From Chalciporus piperatus (taxonomy: Eukaryota; Basidiomycota; Agaricomycetes; Boletales; Boletaceae): 64,000 bases of DNA. The notes below the pieces were generated by a model, which made no database searches, was not told the DNA's origin, and saw only the letters and a program-made list of their open reading frames with translations. A program made the translations under genes and the position numbers. Below are positions 22,426 to 34,291 of the stretch, one piece after another. How positions within the stretch are numbered: the first letter of the stretch is position 1; each line of letters opens with the position of its first letter. The DNA lies in assembly GCA_038093975.1 (NCBI GenBank), contig JBBPTG010000033.1, positions 62,001 through 126,000 of the forward strand, read 5' to 3'.

Positions 22426-23496
22426 TCAGTCGACCATTTGTCGCACGACGTGCACGTTGGTCACCAACCCATAGTGATCACTAAGGTAGTGCTCACTCCC
22501 CATCGGTGTCGCCTTGGGAGTCATCGCTCCTATCCCCACCCTCGTCGGCTCCTCCACCTCCATCCCTCCCCTCGAACTATACAACACCTTGTCTAACCTC
22601 CCAGGAGGAAACTCACATACGGGTTGATACCCCCATGTGAACCCTCCCTCATCTTCATCTCCACCACGCCACGCATCCACAAGCCCCATTTCTTCCGGAA
22701 GCGTCACGTCCGAAGGTGATATCGCGTTCATATCGCCAGCCACGACACCTCCATGGAGATCATACTCCTGCAACATATCCGCAATCACCTCCAACTGCCC
22801 CGGCCTTGCCCTCGCCCCCTGAGGTAACGACTCCAAATGCGTATTCGCGATCCGCAATTGGACGATCCCATCCGCCTGTCGATGAGGTGCTGGTAAAGCC
22901 AACTTGATGTCCACGAACAGCGCATTACGCTGCATTCTTGAGTTACTGAAGTCGATCGTAAACGCACCGCATACAGGCACCGTCCGAGAGACGAGCGTGA
23001 CGGTGCCGTATGTCGCGTCGTGGATCCATTTATCCGTCGAGGAGGGAACGACAAGGAAACTTTTTTGGATCCACTCGTTGGTGAGGATCTGCGTGAACGC
23101 CCGAACGGAGACCTCCTGCAACAGGATGCAGCACGGCACAGGGCGCTCATGAGGGGTCTTGCATCCAAAGACCTCATGTTGGATATACGAGAGCACGCCG
23201 TGAAGCCGCTTCTTTGGGAATTGCGACGCATAGTCGACGTTCCATGATAGGAGGCGAATGGACGAAGGGAGGGGCTCCTTGATGCCTCTGGCACAGTTGG
23301 ATGTCTGTGACCAACGCTTTTTATGTGTCGAATATCTCACCGCATGGAGCGGTCGAGGACGATCGTACATTGTTGACCGATTGTTGTAGGGGGAGATGAA
23401 CGTCTGCTGCGTTTCTGACGAGGAATCCTCCAAATCAGAAGGTGGGTGGGGAATAAATGGTTCATCGTCGTCAGAGGGTGGAAAAGCCATTGGCAA
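22426..23496 (-). CDS. Endonuclease/exonuclease/phosphatase (EEP) family protein, TDP2-like
   Basis: Single exon, 356 residues. The disordered acidic N-terminus (SDDDEPFIPHPPSDLEDSSS) is followed by the EEP metal-dependent phosphodiesterase fold: IRLLSWNVDYAS (Asn), CCILLQEVS (metal Glu), ATYGTVTLVSR, IANTHLESLPQG, GGVVAGDMNAISP (Asp/Asn), GRLDKVLYSS and HYLSDHYGLV (Asp-His). The order and spacing resemble tyrosyl-DNA phosphodiesterase 2, which removes topoisomerase II peptides from 5' DNA ends. The LQEV, THLES, GDMNA and SDHYGL boxes are all intact, so it should be active. The start may be Met1 or Met3 (MPMAF). A nuclear DNA-repair role is inference from family. Confidence 0.85.
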   Translation of the reverse strand: MPMAFPPSDDDEPFIPHPPSDLEDSSSETQQTFISPYNNRSTMYDRPRPLHAVRYSTHKKRWSQTSNCARGIKEPLPSSIRLLSWNVDYASQFPKKRLHGVLSYIQHEVFGCKTPHERPVPCCILLQEVSVRAFTQILTNEWIQKSFLVVPSSTDKWIHDATYGTVTLVSRTVPVCGAFTIDFSNSRMQRNALFVDIKLALPAPHRQADGIVQLRIANTHLESLPQGARARPGQLEVIADMLQEYDLHGGVVAGDMNAISPSDVTLPEEMGLVDAWRGGDEDEGGFTWGYQPVCEFPPGRLDKVLYSSRGGMEVEEPTRVGIGAMTPKATPMGSEHYLSDHYGLVTNVHVVRQMVD

Positions 23497-23951
23497 GTTG
23501 GGGATGGTTGTGGGTTGTGGGCTGGTGGATATGAAACCCCGCTTGTCTGCTGCTGGTCACGCTATGTGGCCTCAAGGATCCTCGAGGGTCAGTGGCAGGT
23601 GAGGACCGCTCAGTGTGGTAGGAAATCATCCTGTCTTCCGAACCACATGGCAATTTAATAATCAGACTCCATGAGCGAACGATATCTCTGGCAATGAAAT
23701 CGATAGTGGGCATGAGGCAAAGCTCCGAGCTTAAAATGTAGAGCCATGGCCCATGATCATCTCGTGCCTGCATCGTGGACAAGCCACTTGCCTCGTGTTC
23801 GTGTGGGTGACGGGTTCAAATGGCGCGATGGGACAAGGACCAGGACGATTGTGGGCGTGGAGACCATACAATTAGCATAAGGCCTGAACAGATTAACAAC
23901 GAATATTGTCGAATGCTTTCACGATCAACGTCTAGATGCAGTCAATCCTTC
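23497..23951. other. Intergenic region
   Basis: Between the EEP gene promoter and the 3' end of the disulfide isomerase gene. No gene, repeat or RNA seen. Confidence 0.4.
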
Positions 23952-25628
23952 TCAAAGCTCGGCCTTTTCCCGGTCGACAGTAGTTTCAGACTTCTCTTCC
24001 CCTGCTAGTTTCATGGCAACGAATGCCTTGAGGATGTTGGCCTTGAGTTTGATCTCATCCAACTTCGCGGGTGCCATGGTGCGCTTATTCAAAATTGATG
24101 CCAGGCTAAATACACGTCAGACACGTCAGAGCGCGCCCACAATGATGAAATTAATAAGCGGCTCACCGTTGGGATTCCTTTTCGATATATGCTTCACTGG
24201 TGTTAACAATCTTTTCCATCACTCGTAGATAGTGGTTAGAGGCAGCACCGAGGGACTCGGAAAGTGCCTTGGCTTCTTCGAAGACAACTTCCCGAGCATT
24301 TCCAACAGCAGCAAGGAACTTCTGAGCAACCTCGTCAAGCTCCGCCAGACGTCCGGCCTTAATACCCATGTAAGCTTGTGTCTGGATCGGGAAGAGAAGT
24401 AGCTTACCTCATCGTTGAGGCCACCACCAACAGCACGGTGAGTACCACAATGCTCGTTAAGGAAAGAGATAAACGCCTCCTCGGTACGTCCGCCAGTGTA
24501 GTCCACGACCTCCTTTCCACCGCGAGGGAAGAACTTGAGGGTAGGGTACGATGCAACACCGTAACGGCCTGCAATCTCCCTGTTCAGGGCTGCGTCGGCA
24601 TCCATGTTAGCAACGACACACTGGTATAGGCGTGAGGTTAATCAATGAAATGTGGAGTAAATGCCGAACATACATTGCTCTCAGACTTGAAATCCTTGGC
24701 AACTGGAATGGACGTCAAGACACATGGGCTTGGTCGAAAGGGGGAAACAAACCTTCTTCGTAAATGGGCTTCAGGCTTTTGCAGTGGCCACACCAAGGGG
24801 CAGTGAAAGTGACAAGGACGTCCTTGGTTTCATCCTGTACAAGTTTGGATATAAACATTTTCAACCCAGAAACCGTCAGACTCACCAATGCGACATTATC
24901 GAACGTGTGAGCATCCAAAATCAGAGTTGCAGGGGGTGGAGGGGGTTTAATGTTAGACTTGACACCCGATTGAGATGATATGCTGTGTCGTTTCAGTTTG
25001 TTTCCCAATGGTCATGAAAGCCAATTGTGCTTACAATGCAGCGAGAGAATCAAGATCCCGACCACCCTCGTACGGCTCGACATTGCCCTTGGCGTCAAAC
25101 CACTTGAGCGCTAAAACACACGCAATAAGAATGCCGGTCCTCAGTAAACGGATGTCATGTCACCCACTAGGGAACCCGGTAACGCCGTACTTCTGACCAA
25201 GTGGCCGACCTTCACCGTCGGCATCGACTTTGGCAATGACAACTTTATTCTTTGCATGCGAGAATGCGTCCGCAAGCTGCTCGTAAACTGGTGCAAGGGT
25301 CTACCAAGGGGCCCGTTGAAATGGGAAGCGAGGAGAGCGACAGGAGCACATACCTTGCAGTGACCGCTGGGAGATTGCACGAAAATGGGTCAGGCATGTT
25401 CGGCCCTGAGTACAATATAACCACAACTTACCACCACGGCGCAAAGCTTGTGTTACAATGAGTGAGCACGATAACATAGTGAAGCAAGTCCTCCACTTAC
25501 AATTCCACGAGACCAGGCTTTCCCTGTCCGATGACAGAGTCAAAGTTCTCGGGGACAAGTTCGAGCACGTTGGAGGCAGAGACGCCTGCCAACAAGCCGG
25601 CCAAGAAAAGTGAAAACGAGAACCTCAT
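23952..25628 (-). CDS. Protein disulfide isomerase, two thioredoxin domains plus ERp29-like C-domain
   Basis: ER oxidoreductase of the Erp38/TigA type. The signal peptide is [19 protein letters not shown] (start 25628), then [20 protein letters not shown]. The first active site FAPWCGHCK is assembled from two micro-exons, 25432-25446 (15 nt) and 25354-25366 (13 nt). [20 protein letters not shown] and [20 protein letters not shown] follow. The second domain keeps its site in one exon ([20 protein letters not shown]), then [20 protein letters not shown] and [20 protein letters not shown]. The C-terminal helical domain contains [16 protein letters not shown] and [24 protein letters not shown]. 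There is no KDEL-type end, as in other Erp38 proteins. Total about 370-380 residues. Confidence 0.92.
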
Positions 25629-26060
25629 GATGGGATGAGGGGAGATGGTCGTGTCGAGTCCAGGTTTTGAGTGAGCAATTGAATGTGACGTGGAGGTATC
25701 GAAGCTGCTTAGTCAGTTTCCTGACTCAGCGAGTACGATACACTCAGCTCGCCAAATTGCAGACAAATCCATGGCTTATTTCACTTGGAAAGGCTGGGTA
25801 TCGCTGGGTAAACGAATGGCAGGAGTGAGGGATACATGTATGTCTTTGGAGAGTTGTTGACTGAGCTGTTGGAGAGATTCAGATAACCACGTGAGCAGGA
25901 TGTTAATCTTATCTCGGTGATCGGGCAAGCATGAAGAGTGTACTAAATTGTCTTACGACCGGGTTGACTCAGCCTTTGATTTCTCATCCAGTCCGCCCTC
26001 CCACAATAAAACCCTTGGACCTCCTCGAAAACAGGTCCAACACCCACCAAATCTCACACT
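25629..26060. promoter_or_regulatory. Divergent promoter region between PDI and SQT1
   Basis: 432 bases between two divergent start codons, so both promoters lie here. No clear core element was identified. Near 25890 there is a CACGTG core (ACCACGTGAGC), an E-box-type site that could bind bHLH factors. Confidence 0.45.
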
Positions 26061-27516
26061 ATGGCACCCGATGAAATGGAACAAGAGTATATCGAGGAAG
26101 AAGAGGGCGAGGTCTTCCTCACAGAGGACGATGTCTACGCCGAAGTACCAGACGAAGGAGAGCCACCGATGGAGGAAGATGGCGAAGCAGCAGATCAACT
26201 AGGAGATCTACCAGCCGACGGAGAAGAGATAAAAAACAACTTCCTCCAAGATTTCCGGATCCATACCGACTCCGTATTCGCGGTCTCGTCTCATCCCACG
26301 GAACCTCTCGCAGCATCGGGAGGTCAAGATGATCTGGGATACATTTGGGATATCACCGATGGGGAAGTGATCGTTAGGCTGACGGGCCACACGGACAGCT
26401 TGTCGAGTACTGCATTCAGCGCCGACGGTGAGATGATCGCTACTGGCGGAATGGACGGAAAGGTCAGGGTTTGGAGAAGAGTAGGGAAAGAGAACTATAG
26501 AACATGGGAGTTCCTCACCGAACTGCAGGGACCAGACGAGGTCATGGTGTGTACTCTGCATGATTCTCAGACCTTTGAGCTAATCAACGATTTAGTGGTT
26601 GCGGTGGCATCCCAGAGGTGCCGCACTGCTGGCAGGGTCAAATGATACCACCGTCTGGTTATGGCAATGCAAGTATTAGATAGTATTTTGCCGTCGTTTC
26701 TAACCACATGAAACAGTGCCTTCTGGAAATACGATGCAAGTATTTGCAGGCCACACTGGTCCGGTCCAGTGCGGCGAGTTCACCCCAGATGGTAAGATCG
26801 AAACTCATTTCGCTTGAACTTTCAAACCCTCACCGCGTTCTCCCAGGTAAACGGATAGTGACAGCATGCGGGGAGGGGACCCTCATGTATTGGGATCCAC
26901 GCTCGCCGACCCCTGTCTTCAAACTTACCTCACAGGATGCTCGTTTCGACATGGAGGGCATTACCTCCTTGGCTGTTAACCCTTCTTCTACGCTTGCTGT
27001 TGTGGGAGGGTCCACAGGAAGTGTCCGCGTCGTGAGTTTGAGCAAGGGGGAGGTCGTCAGCGCCCTTGGAGGACACGCTGAGGGAGAGAGCGTAGAGGCA
27101 GTTCAGTTCGTCGATCTCGCCGGTACATCAAGCGGCCCCGGTGTTATTGTGACTGGTGCAACGGATGGAAAGGCTTGCATTTGGGACATCAGCACGATGC
27201 GACTGCGTGCAACATTGGAACATCAGGTCGGTACAAATCAACGCGACAAATCACGCTTTCTTATTGTTACTTGCAGGACGCAATCACGAATGTGAGGGCG
27301 CACCCTGCACCCAAAAGCCACCTCATCGTGACGGCTTCGGCGGACAAGACCTTGAAGACCTGGGATGCTCGAACTGGCAAATTGATCAAGGAACATACCG
27401 GACATCATGGACCAATTATGGATGTTTCGCTGGGACTCGAGGGAGCTGTGGTTGTGAGTGCAGGCGATGATGGCGTTTGTTATGTCTTTACGACGGAAGT
27501 AGACGAAGAGCAGTGA
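26061..27516 (+). CDS. SQT1: WD40-repeat ribosome-assembly protein Sqt1 (AAMP-like)
   Basis: The acidic N-terminus (MAPDEMEQEYIEEEEGEVFL, then ADQLGDLPADGEE) precedes a WD40 propeller. Repeats seen: DSVFAVSSHPTEPLAASGGQ with DLGYIWDITDG; LTGHTDSLSSTAFSADGEMI with GKVRVWRR; then AGSNDTTVWLWQ, FAGHTGPVQCGEFTPD, TACGEGTLMYWDPRSP, GGSTGSVRVVSLSKG, TGATDGKACIWDIS, and finally NVRAHPAPKSHLIVTASADK with GHHGPIMDVSLGLEGAVVVS. The stop is at 27516. Four introns. Acidic N-end, repeat count and length match yeast Sqt1, which chaperones Rpl10 for 60S subunits, and human AAMP. Divergent from the PDI gene. Confidence 0.87.
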
Positions 27517-27853
27517 TGTGATAGACATCGTGTTGTTTGTATGTTTTGTTCTACTCGAGCCCAGAGCAAACTTCGCAACACAGAGTGTGCCGCTGCAAGC
27601 CTCATTCTCCGTGATGCCAGGCCTGATAATTTCGCGATGGGCATGGGAGTCATGCTGAGGCCAAGTGCTGACCTTGCACCGCCACCAATTGACATAATCT
27701 CGCGTACAGCTCAGAGCTACTCGAAGTCTCGACCACCACCTTGCCTGACGATCGACTTGTACTAGAATATCACGAGGACTGGACTAACAGTTGAACGTAA
27801 AGCTCCTCATACCCACTTTCTAGCCATTGGCATCACCAGGATCTCATACGAAC
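27517..27853. other. Intergenic region
   Basis: 337 bases between SQT1 and the Gln-rich gene. It may hold an untranslated or very short first coding exon of the latter, since a TTTCTAG acceptor-like site ends at about 27824. Confidence 0.35.
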
Positions 27854-28997
27854 ATGTACGCCAATCAGTATGGTGCTCCACCACTGGCACAGCCTGGTCT
27901 CTCCAACAACCCATTCGTCGGTGACCCAACCACTGCCCATGCTCGCTTTCCTGATCTCTCCTCGTCCAATATCTCAACATCCCAATCTCAGCCACAGCTC
28001 CAATCAGGATACCCTGGGTACGGCAATCAGCCTGCACAGTACCAAGCACAGTACCAGCAGTACACCTCGCAGCCATACGTCCAACAGTATCAGACTCAAC
28101 CTCAACCTCAGCCTCAGGCGATGTCTTCACAGAACCAGTTTGCCTCAACTTCCTATGCTTCTCAATATCCTGGGTATGTTCCACATCACGAGCGTACGCC
28201 TTGATCTGACCTACCGTTTGGCGCCTCTTTCTCTTGGTTCGCACTCGGTACAGACAATCGGGACACCAACCCACGGGATACAGCGGCTTCCAACCAGCTA
28301 GCGCATTCGGACAACAAACACAGTCTCAGGCGCAGCAATACCCTAACCTTCCATACTCCGGAGGCTATCCACAACAACAAGCAAACACCGGTTACCTCGC
28401 CGAGTTCGATCCGTACGCACAGCAAGCCCAGACTCAGCAAACCACACAGATGACGCAACTCCCCGGCGCAACCACTACAGGACCTGCCGGTGTGACCCAC
28501 CCCCGTGATCTCATCCGGATCCACAAATCTGGACTAGATGCATGGGATACCTATTCGTGGAAACAGTTGTTCAGCGCGTGTGATGTGTTGAAGGGTGCTT
28601 GGTCTGCGAGGAAGCAGCAGGCGGAAACTGTCGTACGACAGCATGGTGGACATGTCGAGGTTGGATTGTTCGGACCAGATCCTGCGTTTGGATACAGTGC
28701 CCAGATTGAAGGGTGGAAGCAAGTACGTTTCTTGTTTCTCTTTGGGGTAGTAGTGAGCACTTACATCTGCGTTTACAGGTCCTCAAGGATGCGAATGATA
28801 ATGTTGGTGAGTCGCACGATCCCCTATTTCGTGACGGCAGATTTCATTCGTCCTCAGACACCATTACAGCATCTACATTCCAGTTACATGAGGTATTTAA
28901 TACCTATCGGCAGTCGGGCGACGCAGCAAGTAAACGACGCGTGCGGGAGTCGTGCAACGCTGCCCTGAGAGGCCTGCCGGACTGGCCAAGCAACTAG
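27854..28997 (+). CDS. Gln-rich protein with NPF motif and conserved helical C-terminus
   Basis: MYANQYGAPPLAQPGLSNNP opens a Gln/Tyr/Pro-rich low-complexity region with an NPF motif (NNPFVGDP) and a QPQPQPQ run at about 28096-28118. After an 80-90-nt intron the Q-rich part continues (QQTQSQAQQYPNLPYSGGYP). A folded-looking segment follows: THPRDLIRIHKSGLDAWDTY, WKQLFSACDVLKGAWSARKQ and GYSAQIEGWKQ. Two more introns lead to VLKDANDNVDTITASTFQLH and SCNAALRGLPDWPSN-stop. All junctions keep frame. I do not recognise a named family. NPF motifs bind EH domains in endocytic proteins, so a trafficking role is a weak inference. The start may lie in an upstream exon spliced at about 27824. Confidence 0.65.
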
Positions 28998-29689
28998 TAC
29001 GTGTGGTATGCGTCCTCAAAGGTACCTATGGGACAATATGGGGTATACTCTTGGTACTTTTCTTGTACAACATATCTTTTGGAAACAGTCGCGTGTATCG
29101 TCTTGCTGATCTATTAGTATCCTTGTTATGTTCTGGAGCTTGCTTGCCCCTCGCGATGACCAGCCCCAAAGCATAAGCTCCAGCACGCATGACTAATTTC
29201 ATCCTAGCTAAACATGGAGGGCGAGGGTAGCTTCGGCCTGTTTGATGACACTATCTGGGAGCACTTGGTCTTCTGACCCATCAATGTAATCCATGATTGC
29301 CCCTGACCACATATGGCAACCATGGATTACATTGATGGGGTCAGAAGCCAGCTATAGGGAGGGATGCATATGGAAGTGCAACTGAGGTGCCAAACCCTCC
29401 TCTGCCACCACACAATGAGTGTCGGGGTGGTACCTCCTAGAGAACTGGACTACAACCGGCCGTCCATCATACTTTGCGTGGAAGAAGGCACGACGAGTGG
29501 GGACATGTTCTGGATCAGGGATGAAACACTTTTCAGCCTAACATTGTGTTGGGGATGGTTGTGATGCAGACCGTGGGAATAAGCGCGAATGCTCCTTGCT
29601 CGTCCAATCATGAAACCCAGATTCGAGTCTCTTGTACCTGTTCTCGCATCTTGCTCACTGGAACGTCCAAGATTTTTGGATACTGCGCA
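28998..29689. other. Intergenic region
   Basis: Contains the hairpin described separately. Otherwise only short open frames without recognisable content. Confidence 0.4.
29270..29347. repeat. Near-perfect inverted repeat, 26/27-bp arms, 25-base loop
   Basis: The left arm 29270-29295 and right arm 29321-29347 are reverse complements except for one extra base in the right arm (CCC versus CCCC). It could fold into a long hairpin in RNA. It lies in the gap between the Gln-rich gene and the small secreted-protein gene. No flanking target-site duplication or transposase is evident. Confidence 0.85.
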
Positions 29690-30269
29690 TCATAAAGGGT
29701 TGCTACCAAGATAGATAAAGTCGGTGAACGATTGATGACATTCACCGACTACATCGATCTTGGTGGCAACATTGCGGCCTGCACCGACTAGTGAGGTGAT
29801 TAGACTTGATGAACAGATGAGGCGCGACAAGTATAAAGAAATACCCCTTGGCATCAAACCTGCCAATCCCTGGCTCCCTGCCCCGATACGAGTACTCCAA
29901 CGCACCGCCATCCGACCAATCGTACCTCCAATCAACCCCCTCACAGTCGCCCAGCTGCATCAACATGGGTTCCTTCAAGAAATCATAATATTAATCAAGC
30001 TTGGAGTCCGTGGACTGTGGAACGATGCTTGAACCGCGGTAGAACTTGAAATGTGATTTGCGGCGAATACAACCAAACGTTCCAAACTGATAGAGTCGAG
30101 TTGACGAGGGAGGGTCGACGTTTGGAACAAAGCAGGGAGCGTTCGTACGTATAGGACAAACGCATGATTCGGAGTCATCGTAGGTGGTGCAGGTGCCGTT
30201 GGGTGTCGGTTTCGCATTGTAGAGAACCTCCCAACTAAAGAAGGGAACAACCACACAAAGCATCTGCAT
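29690..30269 (-). CDS. Candidate small cysteine-containing secreted protein, unknown
   Basis: Three exons join in frame. Exon 1 (from 30269) starts MQMLCVVVPFFSW, a short hydrophobic lead, and carries TCTTYDDSESCVCPIRTNAP plus two more Cys. It ends FYRGSSI before GTTCCACAG. A 52-nt intron with a CTTGATTAAT-like branch site leads to EPMLMQLGDCEGVDWRYDW and SYRGREPGIGRFDAK. A second intron leads to VGAGRNVATKIDVVGECHQS and a stop at 29690. About 160 residues with roughly eight cysteines. The signal peptide is weak and could be extended by a different start. Not a family I recognise; small Cys-rich secreted proteins are common in Agaricomycetes. An expressed gene is plausible, not certain. Confidence 0.45.
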
Positions 30270-30322
30270 GGTACTTTTTTTTTTGCCTCGCAGCCTGAGG
30301 ATATCGGCTATCTAACACCATT

Positions 30323-33300
30323 TTACAACCCCCTCGAATCGACAGGGCTCACGAGCGTCATCCTCACCTTCCCGCGTTGCGTATTCTTATCCTTCTCCAC
30401 CTCTATCCTTACTTTTACCTTGTCAAACACCGAGATAGCAACCGATCCAATTCCATCCGCACCAGGCACAGTGACGGTATAGTTCTCCGCGTCGAATTGG
30501 ACGTCTCGTTTGAACGTGACGAGACCCTCTAGGCCGAGTCTACACGCGCGGGATCGGTCAGATTACAACGACGCCAAGGCGAGGCAGCGCGGCTCACTGG
30601 AAGACGAATACGCCGACGCCGTTTCGGAACGTCCGTATCACGAACGCCTCTTCAACGATACCTTCTCCATCCTTGATATTCCCAAGCGCCGCTGCGCGCC
30701 CTTTGAGTGCAAGACCGACATAGAACTCGACACTCGCGCGACCAGCCATCTGAGCCATCCGATGCCGCCGGTTGATCACGTCCATGATACGCTCGACATT
30801 CGATTTCGAGTGAAGTGATGGGTGGAGTGGGGTGTGTGAGATGGTAGCGGCGAGTTGACGATGTGCGAGGACATCTGCGGTCGACAGTTTAGTGAGTGTG
30901 ACAGAAGACAAAGCGATGGTGTCCACTTACCGGCGTATCTTCTGATCGGACTCGTGAAATGCGTGTAAATGGGGCTCGCGAGTCCGTAATGTCCAAACGT
31001 GTCTCTAGCAACACTTCCGGAGCAGAAATACTCGGCTGAGAGCATGCAGCGAGTAGCCATGATACGAACGAGGGTATTGAATGCAGGTGCAGAGGGGTCC
31101 TGAGAGAATGATATTGAGAAACGGGTGGAAGACAGACGAGTCGGTTGGCAGAGGAAAGAGAGAACTTACAACACATTTGTCTAGCGAGTCTGCGAGTGCA
31201 CCCGAACTCGAAACATCAAGTTTGAATCCCTTGCGCTTCAACAGGACGTCCTGGAGCTTCTCAAAGTTCGTCTTCGGCGGGGGTAAATGCCGTCTGAGTA
31301 AAGAACGTCAGCCCCGCGTCATCGCACGAGAAAGAAGTGATGCATGACGCATCGCACCTCAATACAGCCGTCTGAGGGAATACTTCGTCGATTTTCTTCG
31401 CTACGCTCACATTGGCAAGTAACATAAACTCTTCCACCAAGCTGTTCGTCTCCAGTAGCTGCTTTTGCTCGACATCAATGGGATCGGAGGATTCAGAAGA
31501 GTTGAGGTGGATTTTGATTTCCGGAGATGCGAGGTTGAGGGCACCGGCTGTCATACGTTGAGCCCTGAGCTTGATGGCAAGGGCGTTGAGCAGGCGAATG
31601 GATTGCGTGATCGAGTCGGACCGGTTGCTTGGGGCCAAAGTGAGTTGCAAGAGCATATATACTCGAGGAGGACATTACTTACGGATCGTCTTTACGTATT
31701 TGTGCTTCCCCGTACTCAAACGCAGCTTTCGAAGCAATAACAGATTTTGTGAATTTGACGTTTATGATATCTGCGTCTTCCGTCAGTTCCTGTCAATCGA
31801 TTAGACTCTGCATGCACGGGAGAAACGTTGGGAGACCAACCCAAATCACACTGAATGCCAGTCTTTCCACATGTGGTCGAAGGGAACAGAGGTTTGTGCC
31901 CAGAAGTGCAGGCAACATGTCGATACGTTTGTCGACCAGATAGACAGTCGTTCCACGTGAGGCGGCTTCGTGGTCCATGGGGGTGTCAGCGTGAACGAAA
32001 TGGGAAACGTCCGCGATGTCTATCAACGATTACCGAACCTGCTTAGAAACGATGATGGATAACTACTCACGAACACCGGCTTCAATGTGTCCGTTAGGAA
32101 GACGGCGAGCGTGGAGGGCATCATCAATATCTTGACATCCTAGGGGAAACGAGCAAGTCTGCATAAGCAATTGCTGGCCATCCTAAGCAGAGTCTTACCC
32201 GGTGGGTCGATACTGCAAATGTCCAGATCCCTCAAGTCCCTCCTATCTCGCCAAACGGGATCAGTAGCGCTCTTCTGTGGAACAACCCACTGGTCTCCTT
32301 CAGGAGGCAAACAATCCAAGATCGCTTTCCCGAACGGTCGATAGGGCACCTCAAACTCCAACAATAGACTCTCTTGCTCCGTTTCTTTGTTCTCCGCTGT
32401 TCCAAGGGCGCGAACCAGGTGACCTTCTGGGTATCTTGAATGTGCATCCCATCGGTCGATTGAAACAAGGATCTTTTGACCGAGAAGTGCAGGTGCTTGA
32501 CGGGTGCGGAGTCGGATACGGGGAAGTAGTCGAGAAAGTGGGAGTGCGAAGACGGTCTGAATTGACAGCGACGTCGACGCGGTAGATGGGAGGGACGCAG
32601 TGTCGAGGTGGCACACGTAACTGCACGGCGTATGGAGAGAATGCTCGGAAGATCAAGAATGACCACTCACGCTCGCCAGTTCCGTTTGATGATTCCAACA
32701 ACCCGTCCGGTGGGTTGCTTGTCAATGGAACTTTTCTTGGTATGTGCTGACCGTAGTGCTCTAGCTTCCTCACGGAGTTGGAAATCATCTTCGTCTGGTT
32801 CCTCTCCTGAGTTTTCTGCGTCGTCGTTCTTCAGGGTAGCTGGGTGGAAATGTAGGGTTCAGAGAAGGACAGAAAAAGGACACTGCAAGGCGTACCGTCT
32901 TGGTCGACTACTTCGTCGGTGGGAGCTTTCCATTCGCTCTCGTTGAAAACCTCGACGACGACAATATCGCCGTGTACAGCCCGATTCATGTTTTCTCTTC
33001 CGACCAATAGCACGGGCTTCGTGAAACCTGGGACCGGTACAGACCCCTACAACCAGGTGTTGATTAGAAATGTAACATACCAGAAGGTAGATGCTGTTTC
33101 ATTGGCGCACCTCGAGATAATTGTATTGGTTGGCGTTGAAATGTCCTTGGTGAAGATCTCCTGCCTTGACGCCAGCCAGGAGCGTCCCTGTTGGAAGATA
33201 CTGAACATACCATAAGCATAAATGCCAGTACCATCAACGAGAGGGACCGTACATCGGCGTAGAGGGCTGTCCGGGTAGTCGTCCGCGCTCTACTCTGCTG

Positions 33301-34291
33301 CAGGTCATCTGAGCCTGTGGCGGCAAGCAGATCCAAAAGTTTATCCGCTTCTTTCATCCCCTCAACGTATTTCCGTACTATGCGAAATATCAGCAAACAG
33401 AGACAGACCGCAGCAGAGGCAGAGAATACTTGAAACAGTTGGAATGTTTTCGGTTTCTGCCTTTTGTCGATTAGCAACGTCATCGGTAAGGAGGATGACT
33501 TGGGGCGTCAGACGTGTTTGGCCATGGATAGGAGGTCGTGCTAGCGAGAGATGGGTGTTATACCATTCCGCACCCTTGCGGATGCCTACGGACAATAGTT
33601 GGATGATGTGATTCCGGGTGCATATACCAGGGAACCTACCTCTGTCGTTACGGTCATTCGGTGTCTCGTTTTCCTCAGTCACAACCGCGGTCTCTCTGAG
33701 AGGTACGGAAAACAGGTATGAGCAGGAATAGTGGAAGGAATGAGAGAATAAGCATACGATCTGAATTCATTATAGAATACCCAGATCTTTTTGTCGTCTG
33801 CCTTCACGATAGCCTTAAGGCGATTGTAGAGGGGTAGGGACCTGTGTCGAACTTCTTCCAGGACGGTCTGGAGCAGGATGACGGGCGGGGTAAAGGATGG
33901 TGACTCGATCAAATCCATCTGCGGCCGAATTTGATGAGCATGAGACCTGTCAATCAAAGAGATGAAGGACCTGCGATAGAAAGATATTGGTGTCCGGGAG
34001 AACATAATGACCAGACGTGAACTGTTTGTGCGTGGAATCGCCTGACGAGGGCAGGACGGGATTGAGGGCGCCAGTACAGATCGGACATGCAACGATACCA
34101 CAGTACACATCGTCACGGAGATAGCGCTCTCGCAGTACTAACAGGGTGTGATACAGTGACCAACTACGCGGAGAACACGGGCATGCTGACGTACCTTTGA
34201 TTACTTTTCCTCGGGAGGTCTTTTTGAAGAATTTGCGCTGTGTCACGACCGCCTCTTCACGCGGTCGCTTCAGAATCGTTATCTGAGGCAT
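30323..34291 (-). CDS. DIS3: Exosome 3'-5' exoribonuclease/endonuclease DIS3 (Rrp44)
   Basis: Catalytic subunit of the RNA exosome. The N-terminus [16 protein letters not shown] is followed by [19 protein letters not shown] (CR3 Cys motif) and the PIN endonuclease domain: [13 protein letters not shown] (Asp), [38 protein letters not shown] and [11 protein letters not shown]. Cold-shock regions carry [23 protein letters not shown]-like [14 protein letters not shown] and [11 protein letters not shown]. The RNB domain shows [17 protein letters not shown] (metal Asp residues), [62 protein letters not shown] and DVLAHRQL. The S1 domain starts near [15 protein letters not shown]. The stop is at 30323, and more than a dozen introns are needed. 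All catalytic residues looked for in PIN and RNB are present. The ATG is only 124 bases from the divergent F-box gene. Confidence 0.93.

Noticed and set aside
29615..29640. B-box-like GATTCGAGTCT suggesting a tRNA gene
   Set aside because: No matching A box, acceptor stem or anticodon arm could be placed around it.
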